From: Terriglobia bacterium
GTDB lineage: Bacteria > Acidobacteriota > Terriglobia > Bryobacterales > Bryobacteraceae
Assembly (NCBI GenBank): GCA_025358575.1
Contig: JANYJA010000018.1
Coordinates: forward strand, 1-47,219
Reading direction: 5' to 3'
DNA: 47,219 nucleotides
Positions 33,389 through 42,708 of this stretch are shown piece after piece (the stretch's first letter is position 1; every line of letters starts with the position of its first letter). The position numbers and the translations under genes are program-made. The notes beneath the pieces were generated by a model that was not told the DNA's origin, made no database searches, and was given only the letters and a program-made list of their open reading frames with translations.

Positions 33389-34183
33389 TTGATTAATGGA
33401 AGAAGAATCGCGGTTGTTTTACCAGCGTATAACGCTGTAAAAACTCTCGAAAAGACAATTGCAGAGCTCCCCGATATTGTTGACGAACGAATCCTTGTAG
33501 ACGACGGAAGTTGTGACGGGACGGCAAGTCTGGCGCGAAAGCTGGGTCTAACGGTGCTCGAGCATCGGCACAACTTGGGATATGGGGGAAACCAGAAGAC
33601 TTGCTATGCCGAGGCCATGGCGCGCGGCGCGGACATCGTGGTCATGGTTCATCCAGATTATCAATACACTCCGAAACTGGTGACGGCCATCGCCAGTATG
33701 ATCGCGTACGACGTGTATGACGTGGTGCTGGGCTCGCGAATTTTGCAGGGGGGCGCGTTACGCGGCGGAATGCCGTTGTACAAATTTCTGGCCAATCGCG
33801 GACTTACGTGGTTTCAAAATTTGCTTTTAGGCGCGCATTTCTCGGAATATCACACAGGGTTCCGCGCATTTAGCCGCGAAATTCTCGAACGGTTGCCGCT
33901 CGAAACGTATCCGGATGGCTTTGTTTTCGATAACCAGGTGCTTGCCGATTGCATATTACTGCGCGCGAGGGTGGGCGAGATTTCATGTCCCACGCGGTAT
34001 TTCGCGGAGGCGTCCTCAATTGATTTCAAGCGGTCTTGCCATTACGGGCTCGGCGTTTTGAGAACCACAGTGCGGGCCGCAACCACGCGCCGCCTAGCGG
34101 AACCTGGCCGCTCCGGGCGCTTTTCGCCGAATACCCTGGGGCCGCGTGAAGCGCTCCAGGTCGCGAATCGCGTACGCCGGTGA
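33389..34183 (+). CDS. GT2-family glycosyltransferase (dolichyl-phosphate mannose synthase-like)
   Basis: 264 residues from a TTG start with a Shine-Dalgarno-like CGGGAGA 6-8 bases before it. The GT-A fold is clear: RIAVVLPAYNAVKTLEKTIAEL, then ILVDDGSCDGTASLARKLG and HNLGYGGNQKTCYAEAMARGADIVVMVHPDYQY. The metal-binding DxD position reads HPD in this subfamily. HTGFRAFSREIL is the usual end of the catalytic domain. Such enzymes transfer a sugar from a nucleotide donor to a lipid carrier at the inner membrane. The next gene starts in a 4-base GTGA overlap and codes for a polytopic membrane protein that may use the lipid-linked sugar. Confidence 0.88.
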   Translation: MINGRRIAVVLPAYNAVKTLEKTIAELPDIVDERILVDDGSCDGTASLARKLGLTVLEHRHNLGYGGNQKTCYAEAMARGADIVVMVHPDYQYTPKLVTAIASMIAYDVYDVVLGSRILQGGALRGGMPLYKFLANRGLTWFQNLLLGAHFSEYHTGFRAFSREILERLPLETYPDGFVFDNQVLADCILLRARVGEISCPTRYFAEASSIDFKRSCHYGLGVLRTTVRAATTRRLAEPGRSGRFSPNTLGPREALQVANRVRR

Positions 34184-35673
34184 CGCTGGTTTCGAAAGCG
34201 AAAGAGCTCGCGTGCCTCGCGCTGTTAACGCTTGCCGCTTTCGTGGTGCATGGGTATCATCTCGGCACTGAAGACGGCGCAATCTACGTTCCCGCAATCA
34301 AGAAGGTTGCGGACCCTTCTTTGTACCCGGTGAACGCTCAATTCTTTTCTCACCACGCCAGTCTTTCTCTTTTCCCGAACTTAGTTGGAGGCATGGCGTC
34401 GCTTTTCTCGGTGCCAATCGATTGGGCGATTTTCTTGACTTACTTGTTCAGCCTATTCCTCCTGTTGCTGGCTGTGCGCCAATTAGCGTGCCTCTGCTTT
34501 TCGAACGAGACGGCCAGGTGGGGCGCGGTGGCGCTGCTTGCCGGCGTGCTTTCAGTGCCGGTATGCGGGACGGCATTGATTTTGGTAGATCCTTACCTTA
34601 CGGCACGGTCGCTCTCCACACCGACTACCGTTCTGGCAATCGCCTATTTGTTAGCCGGACAGCGCGTGCGCGCCATTGGATGGTTCGCAGCTACGGCGCT
34701 CATTCACCCCCAGATGAGCGTTTATGGAATGGCTTTCGCCATTATTTTGGAGTGCATTCGACACGCGCGGACGCGAGTCAGCCAATCGTCCGCAGTGCCT
34801 GCTCTTGCGGCGGCTTTCATACTGCCGTTCTACTTTGAGCTTCAGCCGGCACACGGGGCTTATCGCGAGATCCTAGAATCGCGATCTTACTTTCTGATCA
34901 GCCGCTGGGAGTGGTACGAATTTCTTGGCGCAATTCTTCCCCTGCTGATTCTGTGGAAACTATCCGAGATGAAACGGCTGCGGGTCAACGCGAATTTTTC
35001 AGCACTTTGCTCCGCGCTGGTTATTTTCGGAATAGTGTTTACCGCGGTCGCACTGGTCCTGGCGAGTTCACCGCGTTTTGAGTATTTGGCGAGACTGCAG
35101 CCCATGCGCAGCTTCCATTTAATTTACCTGGTCTTATTTGTAGTCTTAGGAGGAATTCTGGGGGAATACGTGCTCCGGGTCCGCTTATGGCGCTGGGCGG
35201 TGCTTTTCGTGCCACTCGCGGCTGGCATGTGGACGGTGGACGCGAAGACGTTTGCAGCAAGTCCGCACATTGAATGGCCCGGCGTTCCCTACCAAAACGG
35301 GTGGCTGGCGGCATTCCAATGGGTTAGCGGCAATACACCGAAAGACGCTTATTTTGCGCTCGATCCGGATTATTTGAACTTGCACGGGGTCAATGTGCAT
35401 GGGTTTCGAGCGCTTGCCGAGCGCAGCGCTCTGGCAGATCGATTGAAAGACAGCGGCGCAGCGTCGGTTTTTCCGGAGCTTTCCGAGGTTTGGAAGGATC
35501 AAGTATTGGCGCAAAGTGGCTGGAAATCGTTCCAGGATGCAGATTTCAGGAATCTTCAAGACCGCTTCGGCGTCCAATGGTTAGTGGTGGAGAGTACCCG
35601 ATCCTTGTCGTTTGAATGTCCGTATCGAAATTCCGTTGCGATGGTGTGCCGCATCGAAAGGCCGAGCCAGTGA
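34180..35673 (+). CDS. Polytopic membrane protein (DUF6798-like)
   Basis: 497 residues with about ten membrane helices and a C-terminal ~130-residue outside domain. The start HGYHLGTEDGAIYVPAIKKVADPSLYPVNAQFF is typical of a family distantly like GT-C membrane glycosyltransferases, with an acidic pair in the first outside loop. A GT-C role would fit the upstream GT2 gene, but no catalytic residue is proven. It begins with GTG in a GTGA overlap and ends in another GTGA overlap with the TonB-receptor gene. Confidence 0.72.
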   Translation: MTLVSKAKELACLALLTLAAFVVHGYHLGTEDGAIYVPAIKKVADPSLYPVNAQFFSHHASLSLFPNLVGGMASLFSVPIDWAIFLTYLFSLFLLLLAVRQLACLCFSNETARWGAVALLAGVLSVPVCGTALILVDPYLTARSLSTPTTVLAIAYLLAGQRVRAIGWFAATALIHPQMSVYGMAFAIILECIRHARTRVSQSSAVPALAAAFILPFYFELQPAHGAYREILESRSYFLISRWEWYEFLGAILPLLILWKLSEMKRLRVNANFSALCSALVIFGIVFTAVALVLASSPRFEYLARLQPMRSFHLIYLVLFVVLGGILGEYVLRVRLWRWAVLFVPLAAGMWTVDAKTFAASPHIEWPGVPYQNGWLAAFQWVSGNTPKDAYFALDPDYLNLHGVNVHGFRALAERSALADRLKDSGAASVFPELSEVWKDQVLAQSGWKSFQDADFRNLQDRFGVQWLVVESTRSLSFECPYRNSVAMVCRIERPSQ

Positions 35674-38144
35674 ATTTTCCTAGAGCGGCTTTGCTCGCAC
35701 TTTCGCTGTTGATCCCAACGGTATTTTTGGCTCAAACGCCTGAACGTGGGAGCGTGACGGTGCTGGTGCACGAAGCCGACGGCAAACCTGTTTCGCACGC
35801 CCGCGTGACCGTCAAATCCGAAACTTCTTCGACGATAATGACCAGCGGCGATAACGGCGAAGCGCGATTTGCAAGTATCGCGCCTGGTTCGTACCAGGTC
35901 ACGATGCAAGCTGACAAGTATCAGGAATTGGGGGCGAGCGTCACCGTAAACGCCGGCCAGGACGCGAAAATCGACGCCACGCTCACGGCGCTTCACGCGG
36001 ACAGCATCACGGTGGAGAGTGACGCGGACGTGCCACTCGACACGGGCTCCACCGCTCCCCGGACTCTTGAAAGAGAAAAGGTAAAGAGCCTGCCCGATCG
36101 CCCGGCCTCCGTTGCGGATGCGCTTCCCTTAACTCCCGATGTGGTGCGACTGCCTTCAGGTGAGTTGAGCCTCTCAGGCAGCGGAGAACACCGCAGCGCG
36201 CTGCTGGTGAATTCAGCGGATACCACGGACCCTTCAACGGGCCAGTTTGGCGCCACTGTCCCGATTGATAGTGTGCGTGTGATCGACGTTCTTTCGAGTC
36301 CATTCCTGGCGCAGTATGGCGGTTTCACGCGAAAAGTTGTGGCGGTTGAGACACGGAAACCAGGCGAAAAATGGCACTTCGAGGTAAACGATCCTTTACC
36401 CGAGTTTCGATTCCGAAGCTGGCACATGGACGGCTTAAAGACCGCATCGCCCAGGCTTTATTTCGGCGGCCCTATTATTCCTCAGAAGCTTTATATTTCG
36501 GGAGCGATGCAGTACGAGATGCGAACGACGTCAGTCATCACACTGCCCTATCCCAACAACCAGCAACGGCGGGAGGGGTACAACAGTTTTTCCGAAATCG
36601 ATTACACAATCAGTCCGACTAACTTTCTGACCGGCACTTACCATGCGGCGAATCAGCACACTCGTTTTGCCGTACTCGATTTTTTTAACCCCGAGCCAGT
36701 AAGCCCGAACTCCTCCAATGCGAGTTATTCAGCTAGCGTTGAGGACCATGCTTCGCTCGGCGCTTCGCTGCTGGATAGCGGATTGACGTTGACACGTTTT
36801 CGTTTCGACGTTTGGCCGCAAGGAAATGCGGCTATGAATCTTACGCCGACGCTCAATTCCGGTAATTACTTTGACCGTCAGAATCGCAGCTCATCGCGAG
36901 CGGAATGGCGCGAAACTTACTCGTTCTCAAAGCATGCGTGGGGAACGCATGAGTTCAAGGCCGGCACAATGCTCGGCGGCACATCCGAAAATGCAGTGGT
37001 GCGAAACGGCCCGGTCAATATAAACGACCAATCGGGTTCTGTGTTGCAAACGATCCGCTTCACTTCGGGACAGCCGATCGCGAGCTCGGATGTGGAGGCC
37101 GCCGCCTTTTTCCAGGACCACTGGTCATTGGGATCGCGGTTTGTTTTCGAATCGGGAGTGAGAGCTGAGCAGCAGCACGTCACCGAAACCCTTCGTATCG
37201 GGCCTCGCGCGGGCATAGCGTGGACGCCTTTTGGCAACTCGCGCACGGTAATCCGTGGCGGCATGGGTATCTTCTATGACCGGGTTCCGCTTAACGTTTA
37301 CGGCTTCGGATCCTACCCGCAGCAGATTATTACGACGTATGCGCCGGACGGATCGATCGTCAACGGGCCGACACAGTATTTTAATTTGACCCAAGCCGCG
37401 CTGCGGTCGAATCTGCCGCTGCTTTATTCGGAGCATCATGCCGGAAATTTCTCGCCGAGCAGTCTGAACTGGAGCGTGCAGGTCGAACAGATCATCACGC
37501 CCACTGTGCGTGTGCGCGCCGCCTACCTGCAAAGTGACTCGAATGGCTTAATCGTGCTCAATCCAGGTCTGGCACAAAACCAGCATGCGTTCGTATTAAA
37601 TGGAAACGGGAATGCGCTCCTAAAGCAGTTGGAGTTTACCGCCGCCGTGAGAGCCTGGAAAGACAGTGAGATGTTCCTTTCCTACGTCCGCAGCAGGTCG
37701 ACTGGAAACATCAATGAATTCAGTAACTATCTGGCGAACTTCCCGCCAGCAGTGATTTTGCCGGATTACCACACGAATCTGCCGGGGGACATCCCGAATC
37801 GCATGCTCGCATGGGGCACGTTCAGTTTTCCACGTAAAATTCGAATCACGCCTAAGATTGAGTATCGGTCGGGATTCCCGTACTCATCGGTGAATGTGTT
37901 GCAAACATATGTGGGCACGCCTAATCACACGCGCTACCCGAATTACTTGTCGGCCGATGCGCGGATATCGAAAGATATCAAAGTGAATGACAAGTATTCA
38001 GTTCGCTTTTCGGTATCGGGATCGAATTTGACGAACCACTTCAACCCGGTGAGTATCCATGCCAATACAGCGGACCCCTATTACGGAACGTTCTTCGGAA
38101 CTTACCACAGGCGTTTTACGATGGATCTGGACTTTTTGTTTTAG
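35670..38144 (+). CDS. TonB-dependent receptor (Oar-like) with carboxypeptidase-type N-domain
   Basis: 824 residues from a GTG at 35670 that overlaps the previous stop (GTGA) and begins a signal peptide (NFPRAALLALSLLIPTVFLA); the frame is open 18 codons further but inside the upstream gene. Residues ~25-110 are a carboxypeptidase-regulatory-like beta sandwich (GSVTVLVHEADGKPVSHARVTVKS; NGEARFASIAPGSYQVTM). A plug-like region follows, then a beta-barrel with strands ending in aromatic residues, closing ...RRFTMDLDFLF. It is shorter than most acidobacterial Oar-like receptors. The substrate is unknown; translational coupling to the glycosyltransferase genes suggests a glycan-linked role. Its last 29 bases overlap the GH51 gene on the other strand. 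Confidence 0.85.
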   Translation: MNFPRAALLALSLLIPTVFLAQTPERGSVTVLVHEADGKPVSHARVTVKSETSSTIMTSGDNGEARFASIAPGSYQVTMQADKYQELGASVTVNAGQDAKIDATLTALHADSITVESDADVPLDTGSTAPRTLEREKVKSLPDRPASVADALPLTPDVVRLPSGELSLSGSGEHRSALLVNSADTTDPSTGQFGATVPIDSVRVIDVLSSPFLAQYGGFTRKVVAVETRKPGEKWHFEVNDPLPEFRFRSWHMDGLKTASPRLYFGGPIIPQKLYISGAMQYEMRTTSVITLPYPNNQQRREGYNSFSEIDYTISPTNFLTGTYHAANQHTRFAVLDFFNPEPVSPNSSNASYSASVEDHASLGASLLDSGLTLTRFRFDVWPQGNAAMNLTPTLNSGNYFDRQNRSSSRAEWRETYSFSKHAWGTHEFKAGTMLGGTSENAVVRNGPVNINDQSGSVLQTIRFTSGQPIASSDVEAAAFFQDHWSLGSRFVFESGVRAEQQHVTETLRIGPRAGIAWTPFGNSRTVIRGGMGIFYDRVPLNVYGFGSYPQQIITTYAPDGSIVNGPTQYFNLTQAALRSNLPLLYSEHHAGNFSPSSLNWSVQVEQIITPTVRVRAAYLQSDSNGLIVLNPGLAQNQHAFVLNGNGNALLKQLEFTAAVRAWKDSEMFLSYVRSRSTGNINEFSNYLANFPPAVILPDYHTNLPGDIPNRMLAWGTFSFPRKIRITPKIEYRSGFPYSSVNVLQTYVGTPNHTRYPNYLSADARISKDIKVNDKYSVRFSVSGSNLTNHFNPVSIHANTADPYYGTFFGTYHRRFTMDLDFLF

Positions 38145-40140
38145 CAGGTTTCAGGGCACGCGGATTCGCGAGGGGCAGCCGCAAAACAGTGAATGAGTAA
38201 GGCTGAAGGCTGAAGCTAAGGCCCTGCGGTGACGCGGCAACCGCCGACTCTACCGGTGTCAGAAGTCCCGGTTGATCCAAAGAGTTCTCAGCTTTCAAAT
38301 TGGCATTCGCGAGGACGAAAGCGCGGCCAGATCCGAACGCACCTCCAATTTTAACAGGGCGCGCAGCGCCGGACACGTTTACTATTTTTACGATTACCTC
38401 GGACGTCCGCTGATCAATGGACGCGCTCACGTAGAGGCCCTTTGGCGCGGTTACGGGCAGAATCCGGGTTCCCACGTTGTTGGCGTAGAGTTTCTGAACG
38501 TAGTAATTCGGCGTTCCGAACGAGCGGAGGTTGTCGAACCAAATCAGATCGGGCGTCCACTGCCACGCATCGACGTGAGCGAACAGGGGAGCATAGGAGG
38601 CCATGGCCACCACATCGGCATTGCGCTCAAGGCCAGTGATGAAGGCTGCTTCGGCGATGGCGCCTTCCCAATTATTGCGGTTTTCTAAACTGACCACCCG
38701 GTCTGTCTGAGCGGCATATTCGCCAGCGAACACTTTCGGACCTTTGCGGTCATAGCCGTCGTAGCGCGCGGAATTCGCCAAGAACCATTCGGGCCGCGCG
38801 TAATAGTGCTCGTCGACAATGTCAGCATGAAGCTGGCGGAGGTTGGACCAGAGATAGTCGAACTCTTTGCCCGAAGGCGATGGACCAGCGCTTGAGATCA
38901 GCGCGATCTCAGGATGCTTGGACTTCAGCGCGGCGGCAAATAATTTGTAGCGCTCGATGTATCGCGGGCCCCACTGCTCGTTGCCGACGCCGATCGTCTT
39001 CAAGTGAAAAGAGGCTGGATGGCCGAGGCTCGCCCGCACAGCGCCCCACGGGGTTTCCACCGGGCCGTTGGCGAAGTCGATCAGGTCGAGAGCGTCCTGA
39101 ATGAACGCGCCGGTCTCCGACAGCGGCGCCGTTTCACTGGAATTGAACTGACAGGCCATGCCGCAATTCACGATGGGGAGCGGGCTCGCGCCGATATCCT
39201 CCGCTAACTGGAAATACTCGAAGAAGCCGAGGCCGAAGGATTGGAAGTAGTCGGGTGTGAGACGCTTGGCCATTTCATCGTTCCATCGATTGACGATGCC
39301 GAGCCGGTCGCTCACATCACCCACGGTTTTCTTCCACTGGTATCGCAAGGCAAGCCGGCGACCTTCCACGATGCATCCGCCGGGAAATCGCATGAAGCCT
39401 GGATGCATATCGGCCAGGAATTGCACCAGATCTTTTCGCAATCCGTTAGGCCGGTTTTTCCAGGTGTCTTTCGGATAGAGCGACACCATATCGAGATCGA
39501 CATCGCCTGGTTCTTCGACGATGACGTTCAGGCGCGCGTGCGCCGTGGTCGCGGTTGCGTGGAGAGTGGCCTGATACTTCTTCCACTCCCTGTTGAACCC
39601 GGCCAACAACGCTTCGCCGATGGTCTTGCCCTGTTCATCGATGAGCGCCGCTCGAATCTTGCGCGGACCGGAGCCGGTGTTGCGCACGTAAGCGGAGAAC
39701 GTGAAATCTTCGCCGGCTTGCGCGCCAATGCCACGAAAGCCCGAGTTGGCGATGCCGAAGCCTGAGCCCGGAGTATCGACATGCAGACGCAGATAGTGCG
39801 GATTGTTGGCGTTCAGAGCGCCTTCCGTGCGGACATCGAGTTCGCCTTCCGCGCCGTCTCGCAGGAGTTTGGTCCATGCACTGAGCGGTTCGGTGAATTC
39901 GAATGACCGGTTCTTGATGCGCTCGGGGTACAAACCGCCGTCGGCCGCAAAATTGATGTCTTCGAAGAACACGCCGAACATGCCGGGCGAGATGCTAGCG
40001 CCGGGCTTGTCGACATGAATGTCGATCACGTCGGCGGTGGGCGCGGAAGTCTGGGCGAAAGCTCCAATTAGCAGAAAGCCGGTTACAACGGCGACGACGA
40101 CTATCCCGAGCCGGTCTTGGACTTTGCGGAGTAATGGCAT
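38116..40140 (-). CDS. GH51 alpha-L-arabinofuranosidase
   Basis: 674 residues with an N-terminal signal or anchor (GIVVVAVVTGFLLIGAFA), so it acts outside the cytoplasm. GH51 features are clear: GMFGVFFEDINFAADGGLYPERIKNRSFEF, a carbohydrate-binding-like insert at ~80-210, GFMRFPGGCIVEG, GVGNEQWGPRY with acid/base E388, and KVFAGEYAAQ with nucleophile E474. The C-terminal beta domain ends in a basic tail. It would release arabinofuranose side chains from plant polysaccharide. A 54-codon ORF ends 3 bases before its ATG. Confidence 0.93.
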   Translation of the reverse strand: MPLLRKVQDRLGIVVVAVVTGFLLIGAFAQTSAPTADVIDIHVDKPGASISPGMFGVFFEDINFAADGGLYPERIKNRSFEFTEPLSAWTKLLRDGAEGELDVRTEGALNANNPHYLRLHVDTPGSGFGIANSGFRGIGAQAGEDFTFSAYVRNTGSGPRKIRAALIDEQGKTIGEALLAGFNREWKKYQATLHATATTAHARLNVIVEEPGDVDLDMVSLYPKDTWKNRPNGLRKDLVQFLADMHPGFMRFPGGCIVEGRRLALRYQWKKTVGDVSDRLGIVNRWNDEMAKRLTPDYFQSFGLGFFEYFQLAEDIGASPLPIVNCGMACQFNSSETAPLSETGAFIQDALDLIDFANGPVETPWGAVRASLGHPASFHLKTIGVGNEQWGPRYIERYKLFAAALKSKHPEIALISSAGPSPSGKEFDYLWSNLRQLHADIVDEHYYARPEWFLANSARYDGYDRKGPKVFAGEYAAQTDRVVSLENRNNWEGAIAEAAFITGLERNADVVAMASYAPLFAHVDAWQWTPDLIWFDNLRSFGTPNYYVQKLYANNVGTRILPVTAPKGLYVSASIDQRTSEVIVKIVNVSGAARPVKIGGAFGSGRAFVLANANLKAENSLDQPGLLTPVESAVAASPQGLSFSLQPYSFTVLRLPLANPRALKPAKTKSPDPS

Positions 40141-40143
40141 CGG

Positions 40144-40308
40144 CTAATAGTCGCGGCCGGTGTTCCCTGCCATGAGCAGGTGAATTGCCAAGGGCATCTC
40201 ATCGGGATGCGTCGCGCACCACACCACAATGCGCTCCAGTTTGAGGGAATCGTCGGGGATGGCACTAATCTCGAAAAGTTCAGCTTCAATGGCCTGCAAG
40301 TCTCGCAT
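40144..40308 (-). CDS. Small ORF (54 residues) between tlpA-like and GH51 genes
   Basis: An ATG-started frame that begins MRDLQAIEAELFEISAIPDD and ends MAGNTGRDY. It reads like a real protein: an amphipathic, acidic helix-rich sequence with a balanced composition. It fills the gap between the TlpA-like gene (24 bases upstream) and the GH51 gene (3 bases downstream) on the same strand. No Shine-Dalgarno is visible and no family is recognised. A regulatory leader peptide is possible. Confidence 0.48.
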   Translation of the reverse strand: MRDLQAIEAELFEISAIPDDSLKLERIVVWCATHPDEMPLAIHLLMAGNTGRDY

Positions 40309-40332
40309 ATCGTATAGCTTGTCACAGCGCCT

Positions 40333-41589
40333 TTAATTCTTCAGTGTCTGCTGGATGCGGTCGGTCAGCATGTCAACGAAGCGATCTGGGATGAAACCGA
40401 TGCGGCTGGCTATTTGCCCATTCCGGTCGACGATGATCGTCGTCGGGATCGACGAGATTTCCAGCGCGTGCTGAAGGCCAGCCTCGAAATAGACGCGGCT
40501 AGTCCAATGCTGCGCGGCTAGAAACGGGGCAACCAAGCTTCGGTCTTCGTCGGTGTCAATTGCCAGGAACACGACGTCGGGCTGATTCTTGAATTTCTCC
40601 TGCACCTTCTCATACAAAGGATGCTGAGCCCGGCACGGACCACACCAGGTGGCCCAGAAATCGAGGACCACCGTCTTACCGCGGAGCGATGACAAGCTCA
40701 GGGAGTCGCCGGACACGCCGGGCACTGTAAACTCGAGAACCTTCTGTGCGCTGGCGTTTGGATCGAGCGCACGCAGCTTAGCAACGCGCGCCGCGATCAG
40801 TGCGTTGGAACGATCATAGGCCTGCAAAATAATATCGCCGAGGCCTTTCTCCGAACCATTGGCCTTCGTGTACAACTCGCCCATGCGCATGCGGTCTTTG
40901 CCGCGATCGATTTCGGTGCTCTTGGGGTCTTCGATGGTGAAAGCATCGGCGATGTGCTCGACCGCCTCCATGCTCTTCCCTGCCCTGGCCAGCCAGCGCC
41001 CAATTTCGCGTGCGCCTTCGGCGGTGGGATAGCTGTCGTAACTGCGCTGCGCGAGAGTTGCGGCTTCTTCCGCCTTACCGAGATTTCCTGTCGCACGAGC
41101 CTCCAAAACCAACGCCCGTGCAATACCGCGATCCAGTTCATCCTGCCACTTGCCGGCGCTCACCTGCCCGGGCGCGGGCTTGTCGCGTAAGGCTTGCACG
41201 CCAGTCTGGTAACGACGTGCGTAGTCGAGTGCCTTCTCCGCATTCTCTTTGTTATCCGATGTCAGAAGGGCGCGCGCGACGCGGTCCAAAATCTGGAGAT
41301 CGCCATTTTCCCGCGCGAGCACTTTTTCACCGTAGAGCGCAATGCGGGAATCGTCTTTCGCTTCAATAGCGGATTTCACCATGGCGCGCTCAATTTCAGC
41401 GCGGTGTTCCGTCATCGGATACTTGGCGAGGTGGCCTTCCAAAGCGCGCATGAATTCGATAGGGCTGGAGCCGGCTTCGGCCAGCGCCGTGCCGAGATCC
41501 TTGCGCTCGGCATCGCTTCCGTCAGCGCTCTTGTGCTGCGCAAGAGCGGATGACGCAAACAGCATCAAAGCAAGAAGCAGCGATTTCAT
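40333..41589 (-). CDS. TlpA-like thioredoxin-fold protein with helical N-terminal domain
   Basis: 418 residues from the ATG at 41589, where a signal peptide begins ([17 protein letters not shown]); it starts in a 4-base ATGA overlap with the upstream gene. Residues ~25-270 are helical and TPR-like (e.g. EKALDYARRYQTGVQAL, GKAEEAATLAQRSYDSYPTAEGA). The C-terminus is an AhpC/TlpA-type thioredoxin domain with the redox pair C316/C319 in ATWCGPCRA and the cis-proline in SSIPTTIIVDRNG. It probably reduces or isomerises disulfides in the periplasm. Confidence 0.88.
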   Translation of the reverse strand: MKSLLLALMLFASSALAQHKSADGSDAERKDLGTALAEAGSSPIEFMRALEGHLAKYPMTEHRAEIERAMVKSAIEAKDDSRIALYGEKVLARENGDLQILDRVARALLTSDNKENAEKALDYARRYQTGVQALRDKPAPGQVSAGKWQDELDRGIARALVLEARATGNLGKAEEAATLAQRSYDSYPTAEGAREIGRWLARAGKSMEAVEHIADAFTIEDPKSTEIDRGKDRMRMGELYTKANGSEKGLGDIILQAYDRSNALIAARVAKLRALDPNASAQKVLEFTVPGVSGDSLSLSSLRGKTVVLDFWATWCGPCRAQHPLYEKVQEKFKNQPDVVFLAIDTDEDRSLVAPFLAAQHWTSRVYFEAGLQHALEISSIPTTIIVDRNGQIASRIGFIPDRFVDMLTDRIQQTLKN

Positions 41590-42206
41590 TTCGCCGCCCG
41601 CATGCTCTCCGCCACGCCAGCGGCGCGCGATCGCGCCATGTTGAGATAGGTCTCGTTGGCGGCGATGCGGTCGAGGATCGGCAAAACTTGCCGCGGTGCC
41701 ATAAAACGTTTCTTGTCCCACACGGCCTCAAGCTGCAGCAGAGCTTTGTTCACGCCTAGCTTGTCGTATTTCGCGGCGCTCTGCAAGGTGATGAAGGTCT
41801 GCTCGGTTTCGGAAATGCGTTCGAACCAGTCAGTGAGAAGGGCGGCGTCGGGATCATCAGTGTAGTTGAATTTGACTTGCTGCCGGGTGGCACCGGATTC
41901 GTAGCGAAAAGTCTTCATTCCCATGAAAGCAACTTTGGCTGGCGACTCTAACGGGAGCGTGAAAAACTTCAATTTCTCCGCAAGGGCGAACATCTGAGCC
42001 GCATCGGCAGCACCGATTTGGAAGTGAAGCGGCGGGTTGTCGTCTTTGGGATCGTCGCGGTATAGGGCCGCACCCGAAGGAACCACCGCGATTTCAACGA
42101 AAGCGGGAACGCTATGGGGAAACGATTTGCTGAATATCAAACGGGCCTCTTCAGCGGACAGATTCAGGGCGGGGAGCGCAAGCAGAAGAATGCAGGCCCA
42201 CCTCAT
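41586..42206 (-). CDS. Secreted protein of unknown function
   Basis: 206 residues with a signal peptide (about 1-18, ending LNLSA). The mature protein has a beta-rich N-terminal half ([50 protein letters not shown]) and a helical C-terminal half. No family is recognised. It is locked between ruvC and the TlpA-like gene by 4-base ATGA overlaps on both sides, so it is translated with them and may be a partner or substrate of the thioredoxin protein. Confidence 0.72.
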   Translation of the reverse strand: MRWACILLLALPALNLSAEEARLIFSKSFPHSVPAFVEIAVVPSGAALYRDDPKDDNPPLHFQIGAADAAQMFALAEKLKFFTLPLESPAKVAFMGMKTFRYESGATRQQVKFNYTDDPDAALLTDWFERISETEQTFITLQSAAKYDKLGVNKALLQLEAVWDKKRFMAPRQVLPILDRIAANETYLNMARSRAAGVAESMRAAK

Positions 42207-42703
42207 ACCGCGCGACGCTCCATTTGGCGCGCGGTGGCCTCACGATTGGCGTGGCAAATCGCAATCGCGAGGGCATCGCTGGCGTCTTCGGACGCTAATA
42301 CCTGGGGCAGTTTCAGAAGTGACGCCACCATCCGCTGAACCTGATGCTTTTCAGCGCGGCCATATCCGACAACGCTCGTTTTGACTTCGAGCGGCGAGTA
42401 TTCAGCGAACATTACGGCAGACTCCGCGATCACCAGCAGGGCCACGCCCCGCACATGCGATAGTTTCAGCGCCGTCTTCACGTTAACCGCGAAAAACACT
42501 TCTTCCACGGCGGCGAATTCGGGGCGGTGCAACAATATCTGGTTCCTAAGAGCCGCGGCGATTACCGCCAATCGGAGCTCCAGAGGTTGTTTCGGCGAGG
42601 TGACAATCACCCCGGAATCGATGAGGCAATGCGTTCGTCCGTCGCTGTCGATGATTCCATATCCGGTGCGCTCAGTGCCGCAATCGATGCCCAGAACTCG
42701 CAT
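42203..42703 (-). CDS. ruvC: Holliday junction resolvase RuvC
   Basis: 166 residues, normal length. The four catalytic acids are visible: D7 ([14 protein letters not shown]), E67 (AAVEEVFF), and D140 and D143 ([14 protein letters not shown]). [25 protein letters not shown] is the usual DNA-binding stretch. The enzyme cuts four-way junctions in recombinational repair with RuvAB. It follows yebC after 5 bases; ruvA and ruvB are not in the window. Confidence 0.96.
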   Translation of the reverse strand: MRVLGIDCGTERTGYGIIDSDGRTHCLIDSGVIVTSPKQPLELRLAVIAAALRNQILLHRPEFAAVEEVFFAVNVKTALKLSHVRGVALLVIAESAVMFAEYSPLEVKTSVVGYGRAEKHQVQRMVASLLKLPQVLASEDASDALAIAICHANREATARQMERRAV

Positions 42704-42708
42704 TCACG

